Source: Blepharisma stoltei (lineage: Eukaryota; Ciliophora; Heterotrichea; Heterotrichida; Blepharismidae). Taken from it: a stretch of 64,000 nucleotides of DNA. Location of the stretch: contig CAJZBQ010000046.1 in assembly GCA_914767885.1 (NCBI GenBank), forward strand, positions 62,001 through 126,000, written 5' to 3'. Under the pieces are notes generated by a model that was not told the origin of the DNA, ran no database searches, and saw only the letters and a program-made list of their open reading frames with translations. Within the stretch, counting starts at the first letter, position 1. Each line of letters begins with the position of its first letter. Both the position numbers and the translations under genes were made by a program. Below, one piece after another: positions 21,962 through 33,300 of this stretch.

Positions 21962-22249
21962 TCAAGGAGCTAAGCATAATTTTGAATTATTTTGAATCCC
22001 TACTTTATCTAATGTAATATAGTCGTTGTCTGATAAAAAGCGAAAACCATATGACCCGGGCTCGAATTCTATCATTATTTTAAGATCAAAATCGCCAATG
22101 AGGCCTAAATTGCTGAGTAGAAACAATTTAAGTTCCGTAAGAGTCATACATTTTGGCACTATAAAGGATTTCCAGTTATAGTCGTCCCAGTCTTCTGAGC
22201 TTGAGATAACGCAAGCTTCAATATGTGTGGAATTTATATCAGATATCAT
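21962..22249 (-). CDS. small protein with possible ubiquitin-like fold
   Basis: A complete 95-aa frame, MISDINSTHIEACVISSSED to KLCLAP. The pattern of hydrophobic strands and the end (DNDYITLDKVGIQNNSKLCL) resembles the C-terminal strands of ubiquitin-like beta-grasp domains, including a loop like that preceding the last strand. There is no diglycine tail. The assignment is a fold-level impression only. Confidence 0.5.
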   Translation of the reverse strand: MISDINSTHIEACVISSSEDWDDYNWKSFIVPKCMTLTELKLFLLSNLGLIGDFDLKIMIEFEPGSYGFRFLSDNDYITLDKVGIQNNSKLCLAP

Positions 22250-22326
22250 TATATTTATTTTTTGAATCAGCTAATTAATGAAATTTAACATTTTAGAAAA
22301 TATATAGAAATCATCAATTACTAAGA

Positions 22327-23649
22327 TTAATATCTTGGCCTGTCCTTGATGATCCAAACACAGTCAATCTCAGTCAATGCTTGAGAACTGAATTGTTCCC
22401 AATACATATGGGTGGTGTTAAAAGCAGTTAGTCTCCCATAGCCATAATCACTGCTTAGATACCTCGCATAAGGTGCTGGGGTGTTAGAAACCGGATTATT
22501 TTTCTCATAATTCCCTGCTCCTCCACTTTCTATATAAATCGGTGCATTTGCATTAACATGCATATTTTGGCTATCAAATTCACTGTTAACCGTCAGATTT
22601 TTATAGATGGCAGCGTCTCTTTCATAGTTATGGACGTGGCCTTGGAGTACAAGGTCTACGCTGTTATTATAGAAAATATCTTCTAGTATTGGTCTAATTA
22701 CGGCTGGTTGGTTTGCACAATTGTCCATTATAGAACTATCATTTAATTGTTGAGAACAGTACAGTGGATGATGCATAAGGACAACTATCCAGGGCCTAAT
22801 TTCTCTATTTTGATTGGCAAGGGCTAAATCATTACTGAGTCATTGAGTTTGGACTTCAGCTTCAGTCTGATAAGAGCTGTGAAAATAAGAATTTGAGTTT
22901 ATTAATACAAAATGGACTGGGCCAAGGTTTAAGGAATAAAAATAGCCAGTTCCTTGGTTATCACCATTATGAGGCATATTAAATCTTGACTTGTAGTGGC
23001 TATAGTTGTTAAAACTCTCGTGGTTTCCTGGTTCTACCATATAAGGAAAACTCGCAACAATTGGTTCGACCATATTCAAATAATCGTCTCCGATTTTTCC
23101 ATTATCAGTGTCTAGGTCATATGCAATGTCCCCCATATGCAAAATGCCTAAATAATTCCTAGACTTCGACTCTTCTTCCAATAAATATTTCGTAAAATGC
23201 CCAATATGTCCAGATCCCCAGTCTCCCAGAATCACCATAGAAATTGCGTTATCTACATCATAAAAAGTTGTAGAATTATCTGGAGTTCTTCCACTGAAAA
23301 TATAAGTTTTCGATTTAACTCCAGTGTTACTGACTTGGTATTCATACCAGCAGGCAGGAATAAGATCTGTAAATAAAGCAGTATGAATAAATTGGTAATG
23401 GTTGTGGGTCGTATTTCCTTGTAAAAATTTCGTGCTTTGAGCTGCAACAGCTGTAAAATTAGAAGGGGAAGGGACATTTCCACAGAGGATTGGACGATAA
23501 TAGGCTTTTGGGAATGCTGAAAGGTAGGTTACCCAGGTCACGCGGATTTGGTTGGGCTCTGAAGTCCAAGATAAGTGAATTTGTTCAGGGTGGATTAGGC
23601 CTAAAGAAATCGATGCTTGTGCGATAAGAAGGATGAGCAGGTGCATCAA
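22327..23649 (-). CDS. purple acid phosphatase, secreted
   Basis: A metallophosphoesterase hydrolysing phosphate esters with a binuclear metal centre. The minus-strand ATG at 23649 begins a signal peptide (MMHLLILLIAQASISLG). An N-terminal fibronectin-like region (PNQIRVTWVTY) follows. The five metal-ligand motifs are in order: GDWG (142-145), GDIAYD (173-178), GNHE (208-211), MHHP and GHVHNYER. A UGA Trp at plus 22839-22841 joins the two apparent ORFs (VQTQWLSND), giving about 440 aa, the size of animal/plant-type enzymes. The C-terminus has the usual YGYGRL region. It probably acts in lysosome-like vacuoles or outside the cell. No intron or IES is seen. Confidence 0.93.
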
Positions 23650-24192
23650 TTTTATTATAAACCATTAAAGATTGCAGGAAATATGCTGATATAAATGGAT
23701 AAGCGCTGGGCAGTGGCGGTTTTCAGGAGTTATCTATAAATAATCATATAAGTGGGGAGCGAATTAAATAGTTTAGTAAGTGCCTTGATAATTATTATTT
23801 AATATGGAAGCTTTGAAAAATAATTTAATGTATTTTATATTATAGAGGTAATAGCAAAAATTAGCAGCTTAAGCGACAAGAATATATATAGAAACTGTAT
23901 GAGAAGCCTTATGAATTAGAGGAGAGCTGCTGATAAATTTTTTATATAAAGAACTATATAGGAGAGATATTAAAAAATTTAAGGATTAAATAAAAGATAT
24001 ATGGAATATAATAATCTGGATCAATTTAAAAGGCAGCAAATTTTTTGGCTATTAAGGAGGTAAAAACATTTTTCGACTAAAAGAATTTGTTCTTAACCTC
24101 CCTAGTTAAACTATTTGATATTGTTTCTATATCCCAAATAATAATCTGCGTTCTGCCATAGGAATTTATATAAAAATTAACATAAATGAATC

Positions 24193-25833
24193 TTACTTAT
24201 GAAATCTTTTCTCAAAAAAGCTTTTAGGGAAAGTGTATCCTCTTATCTCATGATATTTGATTTCTTTCTTTAACTTCTCCTCATTTAAACAGTCATGATT
24301 TGGATTTGGATCGCCTGTACAGAGCAAGCAAAACTTTTTCCCCTTACACTTCTCATTTCTACAGGTCCCATAATTATCAAAATTTGGGTCCGTTCGATCA
24401 TATGTCTGCAATCAATAGCAATTAGGGCACTTTTGAACAACTAAGCCCAATTGATCTAGCTTTAGATTTATTTCATATATTCTTCCAAAAGTGCTGCTCC
24501 TAGTGTTCCTTCCATAAAAACTTTTTTTTGGCCTATTTTTTTTTTTGGTAAATTTTTTGGTTTATTTATTTTGATACATTTTTCTAAATTATTTTTCCTA
24601 ATATTTATATCGAAATAATTATTATTTGAATTATTCAAAATAAACTAAATCCAAAAAATAGGCCAAAAAATAGTTCTTATGGTGTAGGCGTCATGTGAAG
24701 ATTTCTCTAACTTCTCTACACTTTTCATGGTTTTCAAGCTTGATCAAGCATATTGGGCAAAATTTCGATTTGCAGTGTCCACAATAAAGCGAGGCACCAT
24801 TATCTATAATTTCTAAATACCAAGAATAGCAGATCGTGCACTGCATAACTAATTCGTCTATTTGTGCTGGCTCTACAGGCTCAGCTACAGGAATTTCAAT
24901 TTCATGGTGGATTTCACATAGTTCTGGCTCTAATGGTTTTAATTCTATTGGCTTGCTATTTTTCAAAAACTTATCTGATATTTCTTCAAATTCTGACTGA
25001 TCATTTTGTTTCCAAGAAAGATTTGGTTGATCATTTTTTTTAGCTGGCCGATATGGCACATTGACACTTGAGTCTATAAGCTCTTCTTTTTCTCCACGCA
25101 GAAATGAATCTGTAGGGTTTATATCAGGAAGATCCTCAGCTTGCTGATACTGGAGGTTAAAGCCTGCATTAGGTACAAGATTCTGCAGACTAGAAGGATT
25201 AACACTTATATCAGGAAGGTCCAGCCCCGAAGTTTGCAGATTCTGAAAATTGCTTATACCAGGTAGATCACTTTCTCCAAGACCTTTATTATTTCCTTCA
25301 TTAATTATTGGTGTATTCTTTTTCTGCACACAACTTATATCAGGGAGATCATAATTTTTTGGTTCATGGCTACCTTTTTCAGGCACAAAAACCTCTTTTT
25401 TTGCTTTATTATTTTTTGCATTAATTTTTGGGTCTTTTTTTGCAATTGGGGCATTTTTCTGCTTTGCCTCAAGCTCTCTTTGCGTTCTGAAAAAAGGAGC
25501 TGGGCTTTCTACGTAGCTCTTGCAAATTGGGCAAAACCATCAATCTTCATATGAATTCGCGTCGGTTTGAAAACAATCTACACAAAACCTATGTTTACAA
25601 GCAGGAATTTGATAAATACCTTCTTTTTGTTCACAATATCCACAGGTAGGTATTGGTATTTGCTTCAGACAAATAATTTTTACTCTGGAGTTGCAATGTT
25701 TGCAATTGAGTTCTGTTCCAACGTTAGTTTCCTCACTATGAGTATTGCAAACTTTGTGGAAGCCCGCATAGTTGACAGAAATCACCCCTTTGAGTGCACA
25801 GAGAATGCACAATATGCTGCAGTCGTTGTCCAT
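24193..25833 (-). CDS. RING/IBR-type zinc-finger protein, probable RBR E3 ubiquitin ligase
   Basis: From the minus-strand ATG 25833, an N-terminal RING-like cluster is seen (CGYCEQKEG ... CKHRFCVDCFQ ... WWFCPIC, where the first W is UGA). A long linker of low conservation follows, with DLPDIS repeated about five times. A second zinc cluster comes next (CTICYSWYLEIIDNG ... CGHCKSKFCPICL), and after an insert CPNCYW and C-x4-CKGKKFCLLC complete an IBR/RING2-like module. Such proteins pass ubiquitin through a RING2 Cys; the cysteine-rich C-terminus is compatible but the catalytic Cys is not certain. The ORF is cut at 24690 by an IES; further UGA Trp codons occur at the break. Confidence 0.75.
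24517..24672. other. IES with terminal inverted repeats in RING/IBR gene
   Basis: The ends carry inverted TTTTTTGGCCTATTTTTT motifs (about 24525 and 24655). Minus-strand joining of TA at 24671-72 to TA at 24515-16 gives HKNYGRNTRSSTFGRIYEIN in frame, leading into the CPNC cluster. The centre is very AT-rich. Confidence 0.65.
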
Positions 25834-25866
25834 CTTTCTATAAATATTAAAAAATGCTATTTATAA

Positions 25867-27107
25867 GGAAATCGTGTGGGTATTATGATCATGACTGAGA
25901 TTTGCTTGCATTCGAAGTGCTTATTGAGTAGCCCTTGCAGCTAATATTGGCATTTTTTTACATCTTTATGATTAGAGCGTTTTTCTTATTAAAATTCAAA
26001 ATAATTTTCTGATTTAAGAAAAAACTTCATATGCAAGACCTATTAATTTGAAAAGCTGTGTATAATTATTTATTGAGTTTCTATATGCATAAAATGGCAG
26101 TGGTGAACTCCATGGAAGGTGTCATTATGTATATCTGGTGGCTTTTGATGCAAGAAGCTGTTAAAACGCTTGGGTTAGCATTGAAGAGAGAGGTCTAACA
26201 CTATTTCTAATGATCTGTGGATTGGATAAGGCGATTTGTTTTTGTATCTTTTACAAGCAGTGCCAGGCCAGACTGGGTGTTCGAGAGAGCCGGACTTATC
26301 TGCTTAGGCTGATCAGTTGCCTGTGCAGAATGGATAAGCTATTTAGTTTCCTTTGGGATAATTCGGAGGGAAAGACAGGTTCGACAAACTTCAAGGGCTA
26401 CAGTTTCTCCAGTTTAAAAGGGTCCTGTGAAGGCAGATTAGGTAAAGCTGGCGCTTATGCTGGAAATGGAGGTTCGGCAAGATTCCCATTTGGGGTGAGA
26501 TATCTACCGTGAGGCCAGGTTTCGGCCAAGCTTAAGTTGCCTTGAGGGAGCTATAGAAATTGCCCGAGGATGGCGCAAAATAGGCGCCATCCTCGGGCAA
26601 TTTCTATACCTCAGAGCTACGCTATAAAACGCACACTGCTTTAGAAGTGGGGACTTAAAACACACCCCTTTAATCTAAATTATTGAATTTCTGACAATTT
26701 TCTTGAGCAAGATCATGATTTTATTTTATCATTGCATCTAATCAAATTAGCTTTCTTTAATATTATAAGTCATCTAGTCCATAGAATATCATTTATGGTT
26801 ACTTCAAACTTTTTGCTGCTTTAGCTTCGTTATATTACAATAAAATTAATTTTATTACCTATAAATGGTATAAATTTTAAAAGCATTAAAATAAAAAATC
26901 ATTAAATTATAGCATCTTTCTTAAATATATGCCAATTATTTATATAATTTATTTCTAGAATTATTCTCAGCCAAAATAAGCAATTAAGCTGAAATTTTAA
27001 TCACATATTTTACCCATATCTTTTTATGGCTTAGCCTTAGCACACATCCATATTAAAATTGGCTTGCTAAAGCCTAAATCACAATTTTAGCGCAAATTTA
27101 CCTTTAA
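25867..27107. other. intergenic region with GC-richer repeat and strong hairpin
   Basis: About 26150-26650 is clearly GC-richer than its surroundings and has no conserved ORF in any frame. It ends with a perfect 25-bp-stem hairpin. The rest is AT-rich. It may be a SINE-like repeat or a structured RNA gene; I found no tRNA fold. Confidence 0.45.
26552..26608. repeat. perfect hairpin, 25-bp stem, 7-nt loop
   Basis: The left stem 26552-26576 (TATAGAAATTGCCCGAGGAT plus GGCGC) is exactly complementary to 26584-26608; the loop is AAAATAG. Long perfect pairing with a GC core is unexpected by chance in this AT-rich DNA. Confidence 0.85.
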
Positions 27108-27901
27108 TTAAAATTTAAACTTATTAAAACCACTCGCTTTGATGCCTCTTAAGCTGCATAGTCTTGGATCTTGCCATTGGTGCTGTAAAGGCAAGAAAAT
27201 TCTATCAGGCTTCTTCATCGTTTTGAAGTAAAATAGGCCTGCTAGCCCTCGTGGAATGGGAATCATGATTCCTCCGTCTCCATCCTCATCACTATTATCC
27301 TCTTCATCAGACTTCTTTTTCTCCTCTTCAGACTCATTATCTTTTTTGGCTTCTTTTTCTTCTTTCTCATGCTCGCCTTCTTTCTGTTCCTTTTTGTTGC
27401 CTAAAAGCCCTTCAAGTCAGCCTAATAAGCCGTTTTCTTCTTCTGGCTGTCTTGCTCGGAGAACGCTAAATCTTTTCGTTTGCCTTACTCCACCCTCCCT
27501 TTGTGAGTAAACAAAACTATTTTGTGCGCTCACAAGTAAATTTTTTTTTAATAATTTTTTTTTCGAAATTAAAAAATCACAATTGGTAAAATTTATTTTT
27601 AAAATGCAATTTTTTTCCATATAAAACAGATTTCATCGCTAATTATCACTTATATATCAAAATTTTTGGCTCGCACAGATGGCGGACTTTGGGCAAAAAA
27701 TAGGGATTTTCCAATACTTTTGTTCGCTCACGGAGGAAGGGGAGCTAGCATTTTATTATTATAATTTTAGGCCATGGTATAGCGTATGACTGCTGAAGAC
27801 AAATGCTCCCATAATGAAACTTGCCGTTTTCCAAATAAAAATCACGTAATTTCTTCAAATTTATGCCTAATTCGTCAGGAAATTATTTCCTTAAGACTCA
27901 T
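27108..27901 (-). CDS. hypothetical protein with acidic-basic region, interrupted by MITE/IES
   Basis: The minus-strand ATG 27901 gives MSLKEIISWRIRHKFEEITW (both Trp are UGA) FLFGKRQVSLWEHLSSAVI. After removing 27488-27786 between TAs the frame continues RQTKRFSVLRARQPEEENGL LGW (UGA), a Lys/Glu-rich segment, an acidic run DEEDNSDEDGDGG, then IMIPIPRGLAGLFYF and a basic C-terminus ending at TAA 27108. No family recognised. The head-to-head gene at 27948 starts only 46 bp away, so they share a very short promoter. Confidence 0.65.
27488..27786. mobile_element. IES formed largely by a diverged MITE (CTCCGTGAGCGAACAAAA family)
   Basis: The left end CTCCACCCTCCCTTTGTGAG and the right end GTTCGCTCACGGAGGAAGGG resemble the family TIRs with substitutions. 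The MITE spans about 27488-27745, and TA 27785-86 gives the in-frame junction SAVI-RQTK. Confidence 0.7.
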
Positions 27902-27947
27902 ATGAATATCCGCACTATAAATGTAAATCAAATTCAAGGCTTTATAA

Positions 27948-29092
27948 ATGGATTTATTCAATGACGTTCTTATCACAGCTCGAAAAACTGATGAACAAGT
28001 CATAGACTCGTCTGAGCCAGAACCTGACAATACTTTAGACTTTTCTAGAATGAGTTTTTTTATAAATCCAGCCTTTAATGACGGACAAATGGCAAAACCC
28101 TATACTCACTCAGCACAATATATCCCCAAAAAACTGAAAAAAAGCAGAGTTAAAAAGAACGCGAAAACTTTTGAGCTCCAGCAGTTATTGGCGATATCAG
28201 AAATACGGTATTTTGAAGACACAAAAAAGCTGCAGCAGGCGATTGTGAGGAATAAATCGCTGCAGACTGTATTTTTGGTAGCGTTTTTGTATAAGGTTTA
28301 TCCGTTTATAAAGAGGTCTGTCATGATGGTGAGGAGGGTTTATTGAAACCGGTGGAAAGGAATTAATGCAGAATTAGGCACGAAGCCACTGCCAAGTACT
28401 TTTAAACTGAGAGGCTTTCTTAACTTATGGAGAAAAATAATGAAAAATCAACTCTTAAGGTCTTTTGTGATGTTTAAAGAGAGAGGAATTCTTTCGGAGC
28501 TGCAGCTGCAGTATTATGGGATTGACTCAAAGCTGAGATATAAAATATCTCGATATGTCCCTCCACCGAAAAGTTTGAACACAAATTTGGAAAAATTGGA
28601 GTCTATGAAAGTGATTGATCCACAAGAAAAACTGAAATTTGATAGTAAAGTTAGAAATCAAATGGTTATGCTGGACATAAATGGGTTAGCCGCTAGTCGT
28701 TACTATTTTTGATTTCCGACCTGAATCATTTGCCAAGGGATCAGCTCCTGATATAAGAGCCAAGGCCTGCAGAGAGCCCGATGGCCTCTATAAGAGAAGA
28801 TCGTGATAGTAAAAAATGTCTAGCCCATCTACAATGACAGGAATACTTTCAGAAAGAAAACTTCCCTCGGCAAAGCATCTCAAATTAAAGACTTACTTCA
28901 AAAAGACAGGCCTTGCTTTCAGCTTTATCAGGATAGGTCCTACCAGCTTCATAGGGAGTGCGCCATCCAATTTCCGTCAACGTCACCATTTATTCCTCTA
29001 AAGCTAGAAAGGAATTTTCTAAAGTAATAAAGAAAAAAAGCGAAAATGACAGGAGGATAGAAAAAGTTATGGGGAAGACTTACTATCAATAA
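27948..29092 (+). CDS. hypothetical basic protein, interrupted by a repeat-bearing IES
   Basis: ATG 27948 starts MDLFNDVLITARKTDEQVID. A UGA Trp at 28344 (RRVYWNRWKG) joins two apparent ORFs. The protein has a helical region (ELQQLLAISEIRYFEDTKKL) and a hydrophobic patch TVFLVAFLYKVYPFI (about residue 105) that could be a membrane anchor. After VMLDINGLAA the frame enters repeat DNA. Joining GCTAG at 28692-28696 to GCTAG at 29003-29007 continues RKEFSKVIKKKSENDRRIEK and ends TYYQ-TAA at 29092. No family recognised. Confidence 0.65.
28696..29006. other. IES carrying SINE-like repeat B
   Basis: Flanked by GCTAG direct repeats that include the TA. The inside (about 28810-28998) matches, in inverse orientation, the insert at 49119-49469: both share TGTCTAGCCCATCT and an end CATAGGGAGTG...TTCCGTCAACGTCA. 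Confidence 0.7.
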
Positions 29093-29281
29093 TGTATTAT
29101 ATGATTCTATTTATAATTTATATATAAACAAAATAGATCTTTTGACTTTTTATATTACAATCTTTTATAAGGATAGCTCCTTATCTTCCTAAAAATTATA
29201 TGAGTAACACTTTTAAGACCTCTTTAAAATTCATCCTATTTATTTCTGGTTATCCCAAAGTTATATACTTTAATTATTTGA

Positions 29282-29906
29282 TTATTCCATCTCTGCCCAC
29301 TTATTTTCTTCTCTCACCTGTGCTTCTTCTTCAGGGGTGAAATCATTTTCAATATTAAAAGTCCTTCTGATCTCTTCTGGAGTCTTTCCTTTTAGCATAG
29401 AAGCAATTTTAGCGCAGCACAAATCAAGTAAAGATTTTATATCTAAATCGCTTATAATATTTACAATAAAAAATCTACTGCTTAGCCGTTTTTCTATTCT
29501 TAAAGATAGCCTCATATTTATATTATAAGCATAAAATATTTAAAAACATAAATTAATATTAGCCAAAAATAGTATGAGAGAGTAAGTAATTTGCTGCCAA
29601 AATGAGTTCAAAAAGAATTTCATGCTCAAGCTCAACGAATGCAGCGTCCCATGCTGGAACCACTTCTTGCATGACAGCTGATTTCAGAGGTTTTTCAATT
29701 TCTGGAGGAGTTGAGTCTTTATAGTGTCTGGAGTACTCTATAACTTTTTCAAGGATAGCGGCCTTTACATTGGGAAGAGGTATTTCTTCATCAGTGCCAG
29801 AGTCTTCTACCATGTTTTTGATCAGCTGGGACTTGCAAGCCACGCTTTCTTCTACTTCAAATGTCTGTCCTTCTTGACTCTGTAGCTTGAGCTTGATTTC
29901 TGCCAT
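29282..29906 (-). CDS. SKP1: SKP1, SCF ubiquitin ligase adaptor
   Basis: SKP1 links cullin-1 to F-box proteins in SCF ubiquitin ligases. The minus-strand ATG 29906 begins [20 protein letters not shown], the BTB/POZ-like N-terminal half, with [20 protein letters not shown]. The C-terminal half ([40 protein letters not shown]) lies in a second ORF ending at 29282. Removing 29447-29584 between TAs gives [15 protein letters not shown], exactly the conserved SKP1 sequence. The length after excision is about 160 aa, the family norm. Confidence 0.95.
29447..29584. other. IES in SKP1
   Basis: TA at 29583-84 and TA at 29445-46 are in the same codon phase. Excision of 138 bp restores the highly conserved NYLDIK motif, so this is one of the best-supported junctions. 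Confidence 0.9.
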
Positions 29907-30116
29907 ATAATTATTATAAATTTAAGATTAGGCTTGATCTAATATGAACTGAGAGCAGCTGATTAAAAAAGGATATCAAAATTATGATACGCTTTATATA
30001 GGATGATTTGAGGGTTTTAATTGTAAAATTATAGTAAAAATACTATTTAAAACGAGGAATTTAATTATTTCAAATTTTAAATGATTTTTGGTTTTTCATA
30101 ATTCAAGAATAGAGCC

Positions 30117-30335
30117 TGGGCACGCTATTAGCGTGCCCTCTCAAAGCTCAACAGAAGCAAAAAACAAAGCTCGTTGACTTTTTTGCTTTATTCTGGTGAG
30201 CCCAAATTCTATTGGCAAACCAAACTACTGTGGATATATTTACCAAATCGAGTTTGGCTCATCAGAATAGCAGAAAAATTAACGAGCTTAGTTTTTTAAT
30301 CTGTTGAGTTTGAGGGCACGCTAATAGCATGCCCA
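30117..30335. mobile_element. palindromic MITE upstream of WDR26-like gene
   Basis: The 219-bp element starts TGGGCACGCTATTAGCGTGC and ends with the inverse GCACGCTAATAGCATGCCCA. The inner arms also match imperfectly (CTCAACAGA...TCTGTTGAG, CTGGTGAGCC...GGCTCATCAG). The terminal GGGCACGC(T)ATTAGCGTGCCC is itself palindromic. No ORF. It ends 24 bp before the next ATG. Confidence 0.75.
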
Positions 30336-30358
30336 AGCTATATTAGATTATAAAATAA

Positions 30359-33300
30359 ATGGAAGTAATAAGTAAAAGACGCAAAGTAATTTCAAATCAG
30401 CTCGCAGAGGATCCATTTTCTCTCTTTTCCTCCCCAGACAGAAAAACCGAGGCAGTAAGAATCATCTTACAAAGCTTGCGAGAATTTGGTTTTGAGTAAC
30501 TTTTACACAGTAAATCAGCAGCACAGCTCGAAATGGACTCCGGCATCAAGCTCGAAAACGAGAACGTCGAAAAGTTCAAAAAAGGCATTATTGAAGGCCA
30601 ATGAGACCAAGTTACATCAATAGTCCCTGAATTTAACATTCAAGCCACCAAGCAGTCAAAAATCCATTTTTGTTTAAAAGAACAGAAATACCTAGAACTC
30701 ATTGAGAATGGCGATTTTCAACGAGCCTTGGACTGTTTAAGGAATGAATTGACTCCAAATCATCAAAATTAGATTAAAAGTTAGAATGGGTGTTTAGGGT
30801 TTATTTCAGCACCGACTTCGGGCTCCTCATCCTAGGCATTTTTTGCACTTACGCCCTTTTTTGTCTATGTCTCCAAAAAATGGTGACGTCGCCATCTCTT
30901 GGGAGACGCACCCAGATACTTCCTAAGACAACTCCTAGTTATCGGCATGGTCTATCCGTCGATGGGAAAAAGGACACAACCCCGAATTATCCTTCTGATC
31001 ATTACTCTTTGCATCGAGAAGTGCAGAGATGTCATATGGACTCTGGTTTCCTTGTCTGTGTTGGGTGAGGTTAATTAAAGTGCATTGTACTTTTTTAAAA
31101 CCCCCTCCGAAAACCTACAAAAATGACTGTGTACTTTACAAATGGTCGTTTAGTGTGAAAAAAGTACAAACGGTACTTTTCGATTTTTTAAAAACAGGGG
31201 GGGTGAAAAAAGTAAACGGTAAAAAAAAACAGCCAAAGCAGAGGAAAAGTACATATAAAAATCAATATTTTATCAAGACTAAGTAAATTTAAGCAAAGAA
31301 AGGCCAAGGTTAAATTGCATAATAAACAGCTTGTATTGCATTATAATAAATAATAAACAATATTGCTGGAAAGAATGCAAGAGCTGCATGATAAACAATA
31401 AAAAATATTTGGCTCTCAAAATAAGAGGAAAAAAGTACGCTGCAAAATATAAAATGATTAAAGTGACGTAGAATAATCTAATATAAAAGACTAATAATAA
31501 ACACAGGAAACTCCCTTAGAAAGTTCAACTTAATTTGTTAAATAAAAGACCAAAAGTTGCAAAGAAATATAAGAAAAGTGATTATGGAGAAAATTATTAA
31601 AAATGGATGAAAAAAGTACATGTTTTTTTTCATATGTACAAAAAGAGAGTGAAAAAAGTACTCATAAAATTTTTAACGGTGCAAATTTTGAATGAAAAAA
31701 GTACAAAGGGAAAAAACAGAGGGAAAAAGTACATTGACTTTTTATATGAAAATACTAATTTTTTTAAATATGTTTACCTTAAAATGAGAAGAACGCATCA
31801 ATTTAATTTTGCTGCATATATTAATTCTCATTCCACCCCCTTTAAATTGAACAAAAAATTTTGTTCCAATTTAAAGGGGGGTTAATTTTTTTTTTTAGAA
31901 AAAAATATCACTTAACTTAACTTAACTTAAACAGACGGGCTCGTGCCCCTAATTTTAACGCAATCAGCGAGGATCCCTTATGGGATTCATCCGCTTTGCG
32001 ACATCACTCCCATATAAAGCGGGAGTACTGATGCCTCCTCCTTGTCTCTTATGAATGACTCCAGTGTTGAGTGGGCAGACTACGGGTTTGGAGGCTGAGC
32101 TGGCATTCCGAAATTCCAAAAAATTGAATTTCTGGTAGCCTGTCGGCAAAAGGATAAAGACCAAATCCTGGGACGTAACGCCCAGTTTCACGTTAGGCAG
32201 TTGCCCAATTGGTCTAGGTATTACCTGTAGACTCTGCTGGGCTTACCCTTTCCAAATCTGAACCCTCCTTACCTTCGAGGTAAAAACCAGTCTCGAAATT
32301 GGACTTGGGCTAGGTTCTGCGCTCCTGCAGAATTAGTTGCCTAGCATTGCTGTCCATTTCAAGGCTAGAAAAACCTTGCCGGATATAATTAAAATATGAG
32401 TCGGAGGCTGTATGGCCGTGAAGCCATACCTAGACGAAGACGCCATATTTTAATTATCTAGAAAAAAAAACCAATATAAAAATTTAAAAAAAAACAAATT
32501 TCATCGAATAGATTAATAAATTTGTTTAATAAAATGCTATTTACTCTTTATCCTTTAAAACAAAGCAATATATAACTAAATTTACATTATTAGTTAATAC
32601 GCCACTATTAATTGGTATCAAAATTATTTTCATAAAAATTATTATTTTTATTAATAAAAAAAATTAAAAAACACAAATTTTAGAAAATTTATCGATCAAA
32701 ATGCTAATTTTGTTTAAATAAGATGCTATTTATACTCTATTCTTTTAAAATAAAGCAATAATATAGTAAATTTTTAAATTCTATAAAGAATTCCTATTGA
32801 TTTTATATCAAAACTATTTAAATAAAAAATATCGTTTTTATCAAAAAAATCAATTGTTTTTTTAAAATTTAGCAATTAAGGATAATAAATTTATTTAAAT
32901 AAGATGCTCTTTATGCTCTCTTCTTTAAACAAGAGCAAGATATTACTAAATTTTGAATTTTAGTTAAGAAGAAGCATTTAACTTATATCAAAAATTTTTA
33001 GATAAAAATTATATATAATTTTTTATTATAAAATTAAATTTTGTTTCAATTGAAGGAGTTAATTTACCAAAAAAAATGAAAATTTTACCTATATTTGTTC
33101 AATTTAAAGGGGGTGGAATGAGAATTAATATATGCAGCAAAATTAAATTGATGCGTTCTTCTCATTTTAAGGTAAACATATTTAAAAAATTAGTATTTTC
33201 ATATAAAAAGTCAATGTACTTTTTCCCTCTGTTTTTTCCCTTTGTACTTTTTTCATTCAAAATTTGCACCGTTAAAAATTTTATGAGTACTTTTTTCACT

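Noticed and set aside
26210-26512. 100-codon ORF in the GC-richer island
   Set aside because: No domain or conserved pattern; composition alone opens the frame.
31607-31885. 92-codon ORF in the left arm of the fold-back element
   Set aside because: It is Lys/Val/Phe-rich because of repeated GAAAAAAGTAC motifs, with no conserved domain; its mirror ORF on the right arm is equally uninformative.
31945-32460. Possible rRNA or tRNA gene in repeat A
   Set aside because: I could not find a cloverleaf, clear A/B boxes or rRNA helices, and a diverged second copy argues for a repeat.
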